64,000 nucleotides of DNA, taken from Bacteroidia bacterium. Its GTDB lineage: Bacteria > Bacteroidota > Bacteroidia > Chitinophagales > UBA2359. The stretch lies in contig JAUHXA010000022.1 of NCBI GenBank assembly GCA_030427245.1, forward strand, positions 31,759-95,758, given 5' to 3'. The stretch's first letter is position 1, and every line of letters starts with the position of its first letter. Positions 17,530 to 26,112 of the stretch are shown one piece after another. The position numbers and the translations under genes were made by a program. The notes beneath the pieces are model-generated. The model did not search any database. It saw nothing but the letters and a program-made list of their open reading frames with translations, and was not told the DNA's origin.

Positions 17530-18960
17530 ATGTCCAATACCATCATCGTTTGGTTCAGAAACGACCTTCGCATTCGTGACAACGAAGCCCTCTACAAAGC
17601 CGTAGAAGAAGCCGACCACATTATCCCGATTTACTGCATAGATCCTCGACTATTCAGAAAAACGCAGCATTTAGGACTGCCCAAGACAGGTGCATTTCGA
17701 GCCAAGTTTTTGCTGCAAAGTTTGCGAGACCTTCAATATTCGCTGCGAGACTTGGGAGGAGATTTGATAGTGCGTTGGGGCAAGCCCGAAGCGATTGTTT
17801 TTGCTTTGGCCAAGTACCACAATGTCAGAGCTGTATATTGCCATCAAGAAGCGACGGACGAAGAAATTGAAGTAGAAGAACAGCTCGAAAGAAACCTCAA
17901 CAACATTGGCATTTCGCTCAAATACTTTTGGGGCAGCACCCTGTTTCACTACGACGATTTGCCCTTTGAAATTGAAGAACTGCCCGACGTGTTCACCGAT
18001 TTCCGCAAAATCATGGAGCGAAAAATGGACATTCGCCCCACTTTTCCCGTTCCCCCGAAAATCAACTTGCTACCCAATGTAGATGCGGGTGAGACTCCTA
18101 CACTTCAAGAACTGGGATTGCAGCCTCCGCCAAAAGACAAGCGAGCCGTTTTGTCCTTCAAAGGAGGAGAAACACAGGCATGGCTTCGATTGAAGCATTA
18201 CTTTTGGGAGAGCAAACAGTTGAGCATTTACAAAGAAACCCGCAATGGCTTATTGGGTGCAGATTATTCTTCCAAATTTTCGGCGTGGCTCGCCAATGGC
18301 ACGATTTCGCCTCGAAGCATTTTTGAAGAATTGAAGCGATACGAAGCCGAAATTGAAGAAAACAAATCAACTTATTGGCTCTTTTTTGAATTGGCGTGGC
18401 GGGATTATTTTCGCTTTGTAGCCATGAAATACGAAAACGATATTTTCAAGAAAAAAGGCTTGAAGCAGATTGATTTGAAGGGCAAGCAAGACGGTGATTT
18501 GTTTGAAAAATGGTGTAAGGGACAAACGGGCGTTCCTTTTGTGGATGCGAATATGCGGGAACTGACCGCCACAGGTTTTATGTCGAATCGTGGGCGGCAA
18601 AACGTGGCGAGTTTTTTGGTGAAAGACCTCGGCTTAGATTGGAGAATGGGCGCAGAATACTTTGAATCCAAACTGATTGACTATGACCCTTGCAGCAATT
18701 ACGGCAATTGGAATTATGTGGCGGGTATCGGCAATGACCCTCGCCCCAATCGCTACTTCAACATACTCACCCAAGCCAAACGCTACGACCCAAATGGCGA
18801 TTATGTCAAAACGTGGTGTCCCGAATTGCAGAAATTGCCGACAACTTATGTACATCAGCCTTTCGAGATGAATGAAGCGGAACAGAAATACGTGGGCGTA
18901 AGGTTGGGGCAGGATTATCCAAATTTGGTGATTGATTGGCAACGATTACATCAAAATTAA
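17530..18960 (+). CDS. DASH-type cryptochrome/photolyase
   Basis: A 476-residue member of the photolyase/cryptochrome family, DASH branch, which uses FAD and a light-harvesting folate to repair or sense UV lesions in single-stranded or looped DNA. The N-terminal antenna domain begins TIIVWFRNDLRIRDNEAL. The FAD domain contains SSKFSAWLANGTISPRSIFEELK, WRDYFRFVA, TGFMSNRGRQNVASFL and the DASH-typical NYGNWNYVAGIGNDPRPNRYFN with QAKRYDPNGDYVKTW. It starts 4 bp after the glgB stop, so it belongs to that transcript. Repair versus signalling role cannot be read from sequence alone. Confidence 0.92.
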   Translation: MSNTIIVWFRNDLRIRDNEALYKAVEEADHIIPIYCIDPRLFRKTQHLGLPKTGAFRAKFLLQSLRDLQYSLRDLGGDLIVRWGKPEAIVFALAKYHNVRAVYCHQEATDEEIEVEEQLERNLNNIGISLKYFWGSTLFHYDDLPFEIEELPDVFTDFRKIMERKMDIRPTFPVPPKINLLPNVDAGETPTLQELGLQPPPKDKRAVLSFKGGETQAWLRLKHYFWESKQLSIYKETRNGLLGADYSSKFSAWLANGTISPRSIFEELKRYEAEIEENKSTYWLFFELAWRDYFRFVAMKYENDIFKKKGLKQIDLKGKQDGDLFEKWCKGQTGVPFVDANMRELTATGFMSNRGRQNVASFLVKDLGLDWRMGAEYFESKLIDYDPCSNYGNWNYVAGIGNDPRPNRYFNILTQAKRYDPNGDYVKTWCPELQKLPTTYVHQPFEMNEAEQKYVGVRLGQDYPNLVIDWQRLHQN

Positions 18961-19005
18961 ATTTTCCAATATTACATGAGCTACGATTTTTGAATTTAGA
19001 ACTCG

Positions 19006-19013
19006 TAACTTTG
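19006..19013 (+). promoter_or_regulatory. -7 box TAACTTTG upstream of rlmF
   Basis: TAACTTTG lies 23 bp before the rlmF ATG and fits TAnnTTTG. A TTTG at 18989-18992 is nearer than the usual -33 spacing. A very short 5' leader would result. Confidence 0.45.
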
Positions 19014-19035
19014 CCCCTTCACAAAACACAAAGCC

Positions 19036-20028
19036 ATGCCTCAAGAAAAAAACAAAAAAAAATCCTCAAAAACAAAATCTAAACTTCACCCTCGCAATAT
19101 TCACCGAGAAAGTTATGATTTTGAAGTACTTGTCAAAAGTTCTCCCGATTTGGAGGAGTTTGTATTTGTCAATCAATACGGCAATACCACCATTGATTTC
19201 TTTGATTCTGAGGCAGTCAAAACACTCAACAAAGCCCTATTGAAGCATTATTACGACATCGAACATTGGGACATATTCCCTAATTACCTGTGTCCGCCAG
19301 TACCAGGACGAGCCGATTACATACACTACATTGCAGACCTATTGGGAAGTATGAACAGCGGTAAAATTCCGAGAGGCAAGAAAATCAAGTGTTTGGACAT
19401 TGGAGTGGGGGCAAACTGTATTTACCCAATCGTTGGAAGTAAGGTCTATGGATGGACATTTGTAGGGACAGATGTGGACTATACAGCCATCAAATCCGCC
19501 AATAATATCGTGAGGGCCAATCCTTCATTGCAGGGAAAAATAGATTGTCGTTGGCAAGAAAATCCCAGAGATATTTTTTACGGAATCCTCGACAAACATG
19601 AGCGTTTTGAAATAACTATCTGCAATCCACCTTTTCACGCCTCAGCAGAAGAAGCCGAAGCAGGAACACTCCGCAAATGGAAAAATCTCACCAAAGATAA
19701 AAGCAAAAAAGACCAGCAATATCTCAAACCTGTTCTGAATTTTGGAGGACAAAACAAGGAGTTGTGGTGTGAAGGAGGCGAAAAGAAATTTGTCAAAGAC
19801 ATGATTTTCCAAAGCAAACACTTCTCCAAGTCTTGCTTTTGGTTTTCTACTTTGGTTTCCAAAGAATCTCACCTCAAAGGCTTCTATAAAGCCCTTCAAA
19901 AAGTACGTGCCTCAAAAGTTCAAACCATTGATATGGGACAGGGCAATAAAAAAAGCCGAATTTTGGCTTGGACTTTTTTAACCAAAGAGCAGCAAGATAG
20001 ATGGATAGAAATGCGGTGGAATTCCTAA
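19036..20028 (+). CDS. rlmF: 23S rRNA (adenine1618-N6)-methyltransferase
   Basis: Matches RlmF, which methylates N6 of A1618 in 23S rRNA. Seen are a basic N-terminus (KNKKKSSKTKSKLHPRN), the entry block VPGRADYIHYIADLL, the SAM-binding motif LDIGVGANCIYPIVG, and the catalytic NPPFHASAEEAEAGTLRKW with the NPPF tetrad at about residue 198. The later EGGEKKFVKDMIFQS and CFWFSTLVSK blocks are also typical. The 330-residue length is normal. Its stop lies 3 bp from the stop of a convergent phosphatase gene. Confidence 0.92.
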   Translation: MPQEKNKKKSSKTKSKLHPRNIHRESYDFEVLVKSSPDLEEFVFVNQYGNTTIDFFDSEAVKTLNKALLKHYYDIEHWDIFPNYLCPPVPGRADYIHYIADLLGSMNSGKIPRGKKIKCLDIGVGANCIYPIVGSKVYGWTFVGTDVDYTAIKSANNIVRANPSLQGKIDCRWQENPRDIFYGILDKHERFEITICNPPFHASAEEAEAGTLRKWKNLTKDKSKKDQQYLKPVLNFGGQNKELWCEGGEKKFVKDMIFQSKHFSKSCFWFSTLVSKESHLKGFYKALQKVRASKVQTIDMGQGNKKSRILAWTFLTKEQQDRWIEMRWNS

Positions 20029-20031
20029 AAA

Positions 20032-21390
20032 CTATTTACTCTCCATCTGTAAATCCTCCATTTTCAACATCCGTTTCCATCGTTCCTTACCCGTTTTGTC
20101 AAACGCTTGAATGGTCATTTCTCGCTTTTTTCGTTTGCCTTCTATGGTGATTTTGATGTAATTGTGTTCAGGGAGAATGGTTTCTTTGACAACCGAAGGA
20201 TGTTTGACCTCCTCTGATTTCAATACACTATCATACGTTCCTGCGGTCAAAGGCGAAGAGGTGATGTCTCGTAGTGGGTAAAAACCTTCCGCTGGAGTGA
20301 CTTCAATCATTTCGGCGAAATGCCTGTCGCCCGTCAAGAATACGACTCCTTCAATTTGATATTCGGTGATAAAATCCATCAACTCTTTGTATTCGGCTTG
20401 GTATTGCTGCATACGTTCGGATTTGCTTGCAGCGTTCAAAATTTGGCTACCATTGGCAATGAATTTGAAGGGAGCATAGGAGGACAATAGGCTGTTTTTC
20501 AGCCATTCCATTTGTTTTTCACCCCAAAAATCTTTGTTGGGGTCATCATCCTTAATTCTATCCGTAGAACGGTGGTAACGGCTGTCCAACAAATAAAATT
20601 CTGCATCAGCGTAGGTAAATTTGCCATAAGTTCCTTTGTTGTCTGCCTCGCCATAAGTTCGATTTCCCCAATAGTCGGTGAAGGATTGAAGCGCAACGTC
20701 TTTTAATTCAAAACTTTTGTTGGAGTTGTTGGGGCCAAAATCGTGATCGTCCCAAATTGCATAATGCGGCATTTTTGCCCAAAAAGCTTGCAGGTCGGGG
20801 TGTTTGCGGGTGTGGTGAAAGCGATACTGAATCCCATACTCCGAACTCCAATCGGCTTCTCTCAAATAGGTATTGTCTCCCAACCAAAGCATAAAATCAG
20901 CATCTTCTTCCGACATCGGTTTGAAAATTTCTGTTCCCTTACCGTAAGGATCCCCTGGCCGATCATAAGGCGTATCGTTGATGTAGGCACACGAACCCAT
21001 CAAAAAAGAAAACTTGGGAGGATCTTCTCGCCATTCCCACAGTTTTTTGGTGCTAAACTGGAGGGGATAATCAAAGTTTTGCTGCCTTTTGTCGAGGAAA
21101 ACGGCATAATCGTAAGTTGTATTCATATCCAATCCCCCAATCGCTATTTTGATGGGATTGAAGGTTCTACCCAGTTCTCCTTCAAAATGAACCAAGCGCT
21201 GGTTGTTCTTTTCGCCGCTTTTCCAATAGCTTATGCTCACTTCTTCTACCTTAGGACTGACTTCCAGCCATATCAATACTTCTCGGTGTTCGGAATAGCC
21301 CAACATAGGCCCTGAAACAAGAGCGTTTTGAGCATTTGACGTGAAAAATGTAATCAAGAAACAGACTGAAAAGATGGTAAAATGTCTCAT
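20032..21390 (-). CDS. PhoD-like metallophosphatase, secreted
   Basis: An alkaline phosphatase D (PhoD) family enzyme. The signal peptide is MRHFTIFSVCFLITFFTSNA. An N-terminal Ig-like domain (about 25-120) leads to the phosphatase core: MGSCAYIND, DADFMLWLGDNTYLREADW, YAIWDDHDFGPNNSNKSF and the late TGDRHFAEM, together supplying the metal ligands. The 452-residue length is normal. It probably releases phosphate from phosphodiesters or related substrates in the periplasm. It is convergent with rlmF and followed upstream by a 450-bp gap, so it should have its own promoter there. Confidence 0.88.
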   Translation of the reverse strand: MRHFTIFSVCFLITFFTSNAQNALVSGPMLGYSEHREVLIWLEVSPKVEEVSISYWKSGEKNNQRLVHFEGELGRTFNPIKIAIGGLDMNTTYDYAVFLDKRQQNFDYPLQFSTKKLWEWREDPPKFSFLMGSCAYINDTPYDRPGDPYGKGTEIFKPMSEEDADFMLWLGDNTYLREADWSSEYGIQYRFHHTRKHPDLQAFWAKMPHYAIWDDHDFGPNNSNKSFELKDVALQSFTDYWGNRTYGEADNKGTYGKFTYADAEFYLLDSRYHRSTDRIKDDDPNKDFWGEKQMEWLKNSLLSSYAPFKFIANGSQILNAASKSERMQQYQAEYKELMDFITEYQIEGVVFLTGDRHFAEMIEVTPAEGFYPLRDITSSPLTAGTYDSVLKSEEVKHPSVVKETILPEHNYIKITIEGKRKKREMTIQAFDKTGKERWKRMLKMEDLQMESK

Positions 21391-21843
21391 AGTTTTTGGG
21401 ATTGATTGAAGTAGGCGATGGTGAAAAAATAGAAAGCAAAAATAGATTTTTTTTTCGAAGGTAACTTAATCGTTTTTACTGAGCTTTCAACATACTATTT
21501 ACCCCCAATTATTGACCATTTACCACAATTAGTTGTAACAAAAATTTAATTTAAATATATTACTACATTTAATTATTTAATTCACAACATCAAAATCTAT
21601 TCATTATGTCACAATTCACTTCATCTTTTCACATTGTTTGTTTTTTTACTGTATTCTTAACGTTTGATAATCCAGCTATTTTGGTTAGAAAAAAGCCTCT
21701 TTAGTAAAAATATAGAGAAATAGATTTTAAGCATAAGCTCTTAATAATGTAATGGCATCTGCCAACCAATTCACCTAAATTTGTGATAATATTAGAAACA
21801 ATACAATAATCAATCATTTTATTACCTCATAAAACCATTTATC
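21391..21843. other. Divergent intergenic region with promoter box
   Basis: No gene is seen. The gap holds the upstream regions of two divergent genes and is strongly AT-rich. A TAAATTTG box at 21776-21783 fits the Bacteroidota -7 consensus for the plus-strand outer-membrane gene and would leave a leader of about 55 bases. No clear -33 element or terminator was found. Confidence 0.45.
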
Positions 21844-22461
21844 ATGTTAAAATACATTTTGAAAGTAGCACCGATTGCAGTCATTTTCTCACTTTTCGCT
21901 TTTATTGATACAAGTTCAGCACAGACTTTTGGAAACCAATCTGAATTTGGACTTGCTCAAACCTCAATAAAAAGCAACTTATCAGCCAATTATCTTGAGA
22001 AAAGCACACTTCCTTCTCTGAATTTAGATATTGAACAACAAGGGCTTCCTTCAAGGAAAGCACAAGCTATTTATTTTGAATTGTTGGGTGCGGGTTTAAC
22101 CTATTCCTTTAATTACGATACAAGATTCAATCAGACAAGAGATGGTCTGGGTATGAGAGTAGGTGTCAGTTATATTGGTTCTGTAGAAGATGGAGGCATA
22201 TTCACCTTACCTGTTCAGCTTAACCATTTGATGGGGAAAGACAATAAATACTTCGAGTTAGGAGTAGGAGCAACCTACGCAACTACTAGTGGCTTTTTAG
22301 GCGACGGAGACGATAGCACTGTAATTGGCACCATGACCTTTGGTTACCGCTTACAGCCCGATGATGGCGGATTTCTTTTCCGAGTGAGCATCACACCTGT
22401 TCTTGTAGAGGGCTTCTTCATACCTTATTTTGGCGGTATTTCTTTTGGTTATGCCTTTTAG
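21844..22461 (+). CDS. Predicted outer-membrane beta-barrel protein, unknown function
   Basis: A 205-residue protein with a signal peptide (MLKYILKVAPIAVIFSLFAFIDTSSAQ). The mature part from about residue 75 alternates amphipathic strands with glycine-rich turns (YFELLGAGLTYSFNYDTRF, LGMRVGVSYIG, KYFELGVGATYATTSG, TVIGTMTFGYRLQP) and ends in an aromatic residue (GGISFGYAF), all typical of small outer-membrane barrels. I recognise no named family. It is followed by the regulated feoA promoter, and no terminator is obvious between them. Confidence 0.6.
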   Translation: MLKYILKVAPIAVIFSLFAFIDTSSAQTFGNQSEFGLAQTSIKSNLSANYLEKSTLPSLNLDIEQQGLPSRKAQAIYFELLGAGLTYSFNYDTRFNQTRDGLGMRVGVSYIGSVEDGGIFTLPVQLNHLMGKDNKYFELGVGATYATTSGFLGDGDDSTVIGTMTFGYRLQPDDGGFLFRVSITPVLVEGFFIPYFGGISFGYAF

Positions 22462-22566
22462 ATTATTGGTGTAAGAAGAAGGAATTGAAGCATAGAAGAA
22501 TGACTGATTTACAATAAAACCTGTTCATTTCTCACTTATTGTTTCCCACTTCTTTTCCTCAAAGTC

Positions 22567-22611
22567 CAATACCTAAAGTTAGGTACATAAAATGCTTCAC
22601 TTTAGGTATTG
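22567..22611 (+). promoter_or_regulatory. Operator-like inverted repeats upstream of feoA
   Basis: A perfect 13-bp inverted repeat, CAATACCTAAAGT at 22567-22579 and ACTTTAGGTATTG at 22599-22611, encloses a second palindrome-like unit TACCTAAAGTTAGGTA (22570-22585). The half-site TTTAGGT(A) resembles half-sites bound by DtxR-family iron or manganese regulators. It ends directly at the -33-like TTTG of the feoA promoter. Regulator identity is inference. Confidence 0.6.
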
Positions 22612-22639
22612 TTTGTTCAAAAGAACTTCTCTATCTTTG
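22612..22639 (+). promoter_or_regulatory. feoA promoter, TTTG-N16-TATCTTTG
   Basis: TTTG at 22612-22615 and TATCTTTG at 22632-22639 form a promoter of the Bacteroidota sigma-ABfr type with slightly short spacing. It is framed by the upstream inverted repeats and by a palindrome just downstream, where transcription should begin. Confidence 0.6.
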
Positions 22640-22645
22640 GCTTCT

Positions 22646-22664
22646 ATTTAGATTGAATCTAAAT
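22646..22664 (+). promoter_or_regulatory. 19-bp palindromic operator over the feoA transcription start
   Basis: ATTTAGATTGAATCTAAAT is a perfect palindrome (9-bp arms around a central G) placed 6 bp after the -7 box. A repressor bound here would cover the expected transcription start, fitting metal-dependent repression of an iron importer. The regulator is not encoded in the window. Confidence 0.6.
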
Positions 22665-22712
22665 AAACACAAACAAACAATTAGGTGAATTATAAACTAA
22701 AATTTCCTTTTC

Positions 22713-22931
22713 ATGACAAACATTGCAGCTTTAGCAGAAAGAGAAGTAAAAAAAGTTCTTCAATTCAACGATGCCAAGATTGCCTGCAAACTGATGGCAA
22801 TGGGGATGCTACCTGGCAGCATTATCAAGGTAATGCGTAAAGCTCCGATGAATGGCGGTTTTTATTTGAAGGTAAATGGGCATGGAATAGCGCTTCGAGT
22901 GAACGAAGCAGCTTCTGTTATTGTAGAATAA
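22713..22931 (+). CDS. feoA: Ferrous iron transport protein A
   Basis: A 72-residue cytoplasmic SH3-like protein of the FeoA family, an accessory to the ferrous iron permease FeoB. Typical sequence: LMAMGMLPGSIIKVMRKAPMNGGFYLKVNGHGIALRVNEAASVIVE, the full FeoA fold. It is followed by feoB after a 126-bp gap that contains a pair of 15-bp palindromes. The promoter region carries several nested inverted repeats, consistent with iron-responsive control. Confidence 0.92.
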   Translation: MTNIAALAEREVKKVLQFNDAKIACKLMAMGMLPGSIIKVMRKAPMNGGFYLKVNGHGIALRVNEAASVIVE

Positions 22932-22941
22932 TAGCTGCAAA

Positions 22942-23025
22942 AGGTATCGGATACCTTGATTCCTATGAAAAAAACTATATTTTAATACTCTATACTAATT
23001 TACATATTTTAGGTATCCGATACCT
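22942..23025 (+). repeat. Paired 15-bp palindromes between feoA and feoB (copy 1 of a repeated pair)
   Basis: AGGTATCGGATACCT at 22942-22956 and AGGTATCCGATACCT at 23011-23025 are each near-perfect palindromes and reverse complements of one another, with 54 bp between them. The same pair with 53-bp spacing recurs at 34620 and 36807 in the sdhCAB operon, while the spacer sequence is not shared. It may be a BIME/REP-like element, an operator pair or an RNA-processing structure. Confidence 0.8.
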
Positions 23026-23057
23026 AATGTCTTCCAATAGAAAAGACTCCTCCAATC

Positions 23058-25187
23058 TTGAACAACAATTCCAAACACTTCAAAATAGCCTTATTGGGCA
23101 ATCCCAACAGCGGCAAATCTTCTGTATTCAACCTCCTCACAGGGCTTCGACAAAAAGTAGGAAACTTCCCAGGTGTTACCGTCGACAAAAAAATAGGTCA
23201 CGCCCAATTAAAAGAGGGCATTTCTGCTAGCATCATAGACTTCCCCGGCACCTATAGCCTCTACCCTACTTCCAAAGACGAAACCATTGTCATCAATACT
23301 TTTGCCAATCCGCAAAGTGAAAACTATCCCGATGTGGTCATTTATGTTGCCGACATCACCAAATTAGAACCTCATCTATTGCTGTTAACTCAAATTCATG
23401 ATTTGGGTTTACCGACTGTTTTGGCATTGAACATGATAGATTTAGCAGCAAAGGAGCGATTAACTTACGATATCGAAAAGCTGTCCAAACTGCTTCAAAT
23501 TCCTGTAATTCCTATCAGTGGGCGAAGTGGTGAAAACATCGAACAACTCAAACACATTGCAGCCGATTTGTGTCTTCAAAATTCGGAACCCCCAAAAATA
23601 TTTTACCGTTTTTCCAAAAAAGAAGAACAACTCGCAAGTGATTTGCAAACCGACTTCAATATTGACAACCCTTTTCGTGCACTCATTTATGCCCACCATT
23701 ACGACAAAATGCCGTTTTTGTCTGGTCTTCAAAAAAGGCAAATAGAAAGCCTTTGCAAGCAACATGAATTTGAATCATTTAGTCTTCAAATTCGAGAAAC
23801 GATGCAGCGGTACGACAAGTTTACACCCATTGTACGTCAAGTGCTGCAAAAACCAATTGATGATTCTGAAAAAGACACCTTAACCGACCAACTTGATCTT
23901 GTTTTCACGCATCGAATTTTCGGGCCATTAATTTTCTTCTTGTTCATGTTTTTGGTGTTTCAAGCCATTTTTGCATGGTCAGAATTCCCGATGATGCTCA
24001 TAGAAACTGCTTTTGGTTTTGCAGGACAGACGCTTCAAAACATATTGCCCGAAGGTTGGATAACCGACCTACTGACCGAAGGTATTTTGGCAGGCTTAGG
24101 TGGTATATTGATATTTATTCCCCAAATTGCGATCCTGTTTTTTCTGATTTCCATTTTGGAAGAAGTGGGCTATATGGCAAGGGCAGTATTTATTTTTGAC
24201 CGATTGATGCAAAAATTTGGCTTGAACGGTCGGAGTATTGTGGCTTTGGTGTCGGGCGGTGCATGTGCGATTCCCGCCATTATGAGTACCCGCACGATTA
24301 GCAATTGGAAAGAACGCCTGATTACCATTATGGTTACGCCCCTCATCAGTTGTTCGGCAAGGATTCCCGTCTATACCGTTTTGGTCGGTTTCGTAGTACC
24401 TTCGGTGACCGTTTGGGGTATCTTCAATGCACAAGGTTTAGTTTTCACAGGTTTGTATTTGTTGGGAATCGTAGCAGCTTTGGTTTCGGCATGGGTTTTC
24501 AAGTTGATTTTGCAGACCGAAGAAAGCAGTTTTTTGATGATTGAACTACCCAAATATCGAGCCCCAATGATCAAGAATGTGTTGCTAATTGTCAAAGAAA
24601 GGGTAATGACATTCACCATTGAAGCGGGAAAAGTGATTATGGTCATTTCGATTATTTTGTGGGTTTTGGCGAGTTATGGCCCTTCCAACAAAATGGAATT
24701 GGCCGAACAAAATGCCCTTGAAGTGGCAGCACAAAAAAACTTGGACGAAACGGCTACAGCCGACTTGGTAGCAGGCAAACAAATTGAAGCTTCTTTTGCA
24801 GGGCATCTTGGTAAATTCATCGAACCTGCAATCGAACCTTTGGGTTTTGATTGGAAAATTGGCATTGCTTTGATTACCTCTTTTGCTGCTCGTGAAGTAT
24901 TTGTAGGCACAATGGCAACGATTTACAGCATTGGCAGTCAAGAAGATGAATACACGATTCGAGACCGATTGGCGAAAGCTACTCACCCAGATACAGGCTT
25001 GCCCGTCTATACGATGGCAACTTCTCTTTCTCTCCTCATTTTTTATGTTTTTGCAATGCAATGTATGAGTACGCTTGCGGTGGTAAAGCGGGAAACCAAA
25101 AGCTGGAAATGGGCTGCCATTCAGTTTGTGTATATGACTGCAATGGCTTATTTTGGGAGCTTGGGGGTTTATCAGTTGTTGAGTTAA
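23058..25187 (+). CDS. feoB: Ferrous iron transport protein B
   Basis: The GTPase-coupled inner-membrane permease for Fe(II), 709 residues. The N-terminal G domain has G1 GNPNSGKSS, G3 DFPGTYSLYP and G4 NMID. After the helical switch region come the two Gate segments with about ten membrane helices; FeoB hallmarks include LEEVGYMARAVFIFDRLMQKFGLNGRSIVALVSGGACAIPAIMSTRTI and ITSFAAREVFVGTMATIYS. The start is a TTG at 23058, the only plausible start in this frame after TAA 23025; an ATG at 23027 is in another frame. It forms an operon with feoA. Confidence 0.95.
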   Translation: MNNNSKHFKIALLGNPNSGKSSVFNLLTGLRQKVGNFPGVTVDKKIGHAQLKEGISASIIDFPGTYSLYPTSKDETIVINTFANPQSENYPDVVIYVADITKLEPHLLLLTQIHDLGLPTVLALNMIDLAAKERLTYDIEKLSKLLQIPVIPISGRSGENIEQLKHIAADLCLQNSEPPKIFYRFSKKEEQLASDLQTDFNIDNPFRALIYAHHYDKMPFLSGLQKRQIESLCKQHEFESFSLQIRETMQRYDKFTPIVRQVLQKPIDDSEKDTLTDQLDLVFTHRIFGPLIFFLFMFLVFQAIFAWSEFPMMLIETAFGFAGQTLQNILPEGWITDLLTEGILAGLGGILIFIPQIAILFFLISILEEVGYMARAVFIFDRLMQKFGLNGRSIVALVSGGACAIPAIMSTRTISNWKERLITIMVTPLISCSARIPVYTVLVGFVVPSVTVWGIFNAQGLVFTGLYLLGIVAALVSAWVFKLILQTEESSFLMIELPKYRAPMIKNVLLIVKERVMTFTIEAGKVIMVISIILWVLASYGPSNKMELAEQNALEVAAQKNLDETATADLVAGKQIEASFAGHLGKFIEPAIEPLGFDWKIGIALITSFAAREVFVGTMATIYSIGSQEDEYTIRDRLAKATHPDTGLPVYTMATSLSLLIFYVFAMQCMSTLAVVKRETKSWKWAAIQFVYMTAMAYFGSLGVYQLLS

Positions 25188-25205
25188 ATCAATAATCCAT
25201 CTACC

Positions 25206-26066
25206 ATGAACATAGACAAATTACAATTCCTACAATTAGACCAAGAAGGTTTGCGAACCTTGATACAATGGGCTGAAAACGAAGGCTGGAATCCTGGACT
25301 GTATGATGTAGAGGGCTTTTGGGCAGCCGACCCGAAAGGTTTTTATGGTTACCATTTAAATGGAGAATTGATAGCGGGAGGCGCAATAGTTTCCTACAAT
25401 AGGGAGTTTGGTTTTATGGGACTGTTTATCGTCAAACCCGAATTTAGAGGACATGGAATCGGTCGCAAGCTTTGGTTTCAAAGACGTGACACGCTGCTTC
25501 AACGACTCAACAAAGGTGCTTCGATTGGGATGGATGGAGTTGTTGCGATGCAGCCTTTTTACGAAAAAGGAGGCTTCAGAATTGCTTTTAAAGATGAACG
25601 ATATGAAAAAATCGGAGTAGCTTTTGAAGTTCATTCCTCTATTTCTCCCATTGAAGCAGAAGATTTTGAAGCCATCTTAGCCTATGATAAAAAGTGCTTT
25701 GGTTTTCCTCGCCCCCAATTTATGAAAACGTGGATAGAACTTCCCAATAATAAGACATTCAAGTACATGGCAGGAAATCAGTTGAAGGGTTTTGCGATTG
25801 TACGAAAAGTACATACAGGCTACAAGGTTTGTCCGCTATTTGCAGATGATGCCGAAATTGCAGAAGAATTGTATAAAGCCTGTTTAAACGCTGTAATTGG
25901 AGAACCTTTGTACTTGGATATTCCTATGGTCAATCAAGATGCAGTGAATTTGGTAAAAAAATACGACGCCCAATATGTTTTTGAATGTGCGAGAATGTAT
26001 TACGGGAAAGTTCCTGATATTGAATTGAATAAGGTATTTGGGATAACGACCTTTGAATTGGGGTAA
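25206..26066 (+). CDS. GNAT family N-acetyltransferase, two-domain (YitH-like)
   Basis: A 286-residue protein with an N-terminal GNAT domain (about 1-140) and a second acetyltransferase-like domain of the Acetyltransf_18/YitH type. The acetyl-CoA-binding motif is FMGLFIVKPEFRGHGIGRKLWFQR, followed by GMDGVVAMQPFYEKGGF. The substrate is unknown. It begins 19 bp after feoB and may be read through from that operon, but nothing links its activity to iron. Confidence 0.82.
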   Translation: MNIDKLQFLQLDQEGLRTLIQWAENEGWNPGLYDVEGFWAADPKGFYGYHLNGELIAGGAIVSYNREFGFMGLFIVKPEFRGHGIGRKLWFQRRDTLLQRLNKGASIGMDGVVAMQPFYEKGGFRIAFKDERYEKIGVAFEVHSSISPIEAEDFEAILAYDKKCFGFPRPQFMKTWIELPNNKTFKYMAGNQLKGFAIVRKVHTGYKVCPLFADDAEIAEELYKACLNAVIGEPLYLDIPMVNQDAVNLVKKYDAQYVFECARMYYGKVPDIELNKVFGITTFELG

Positions 26067-26112
26067 ATAGTCATTGGGATTATGTATAAGCTTACAACTG
26101 AACTATTGTTAT

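Noticed and set aside
23027..23230. 67-codon ORF starting at ATG just before feoB
   Set aside because: It overlaps the conserved FeoB G domain in another frame and its sequence is Gln/Ser-rich shadow sequence without homology.
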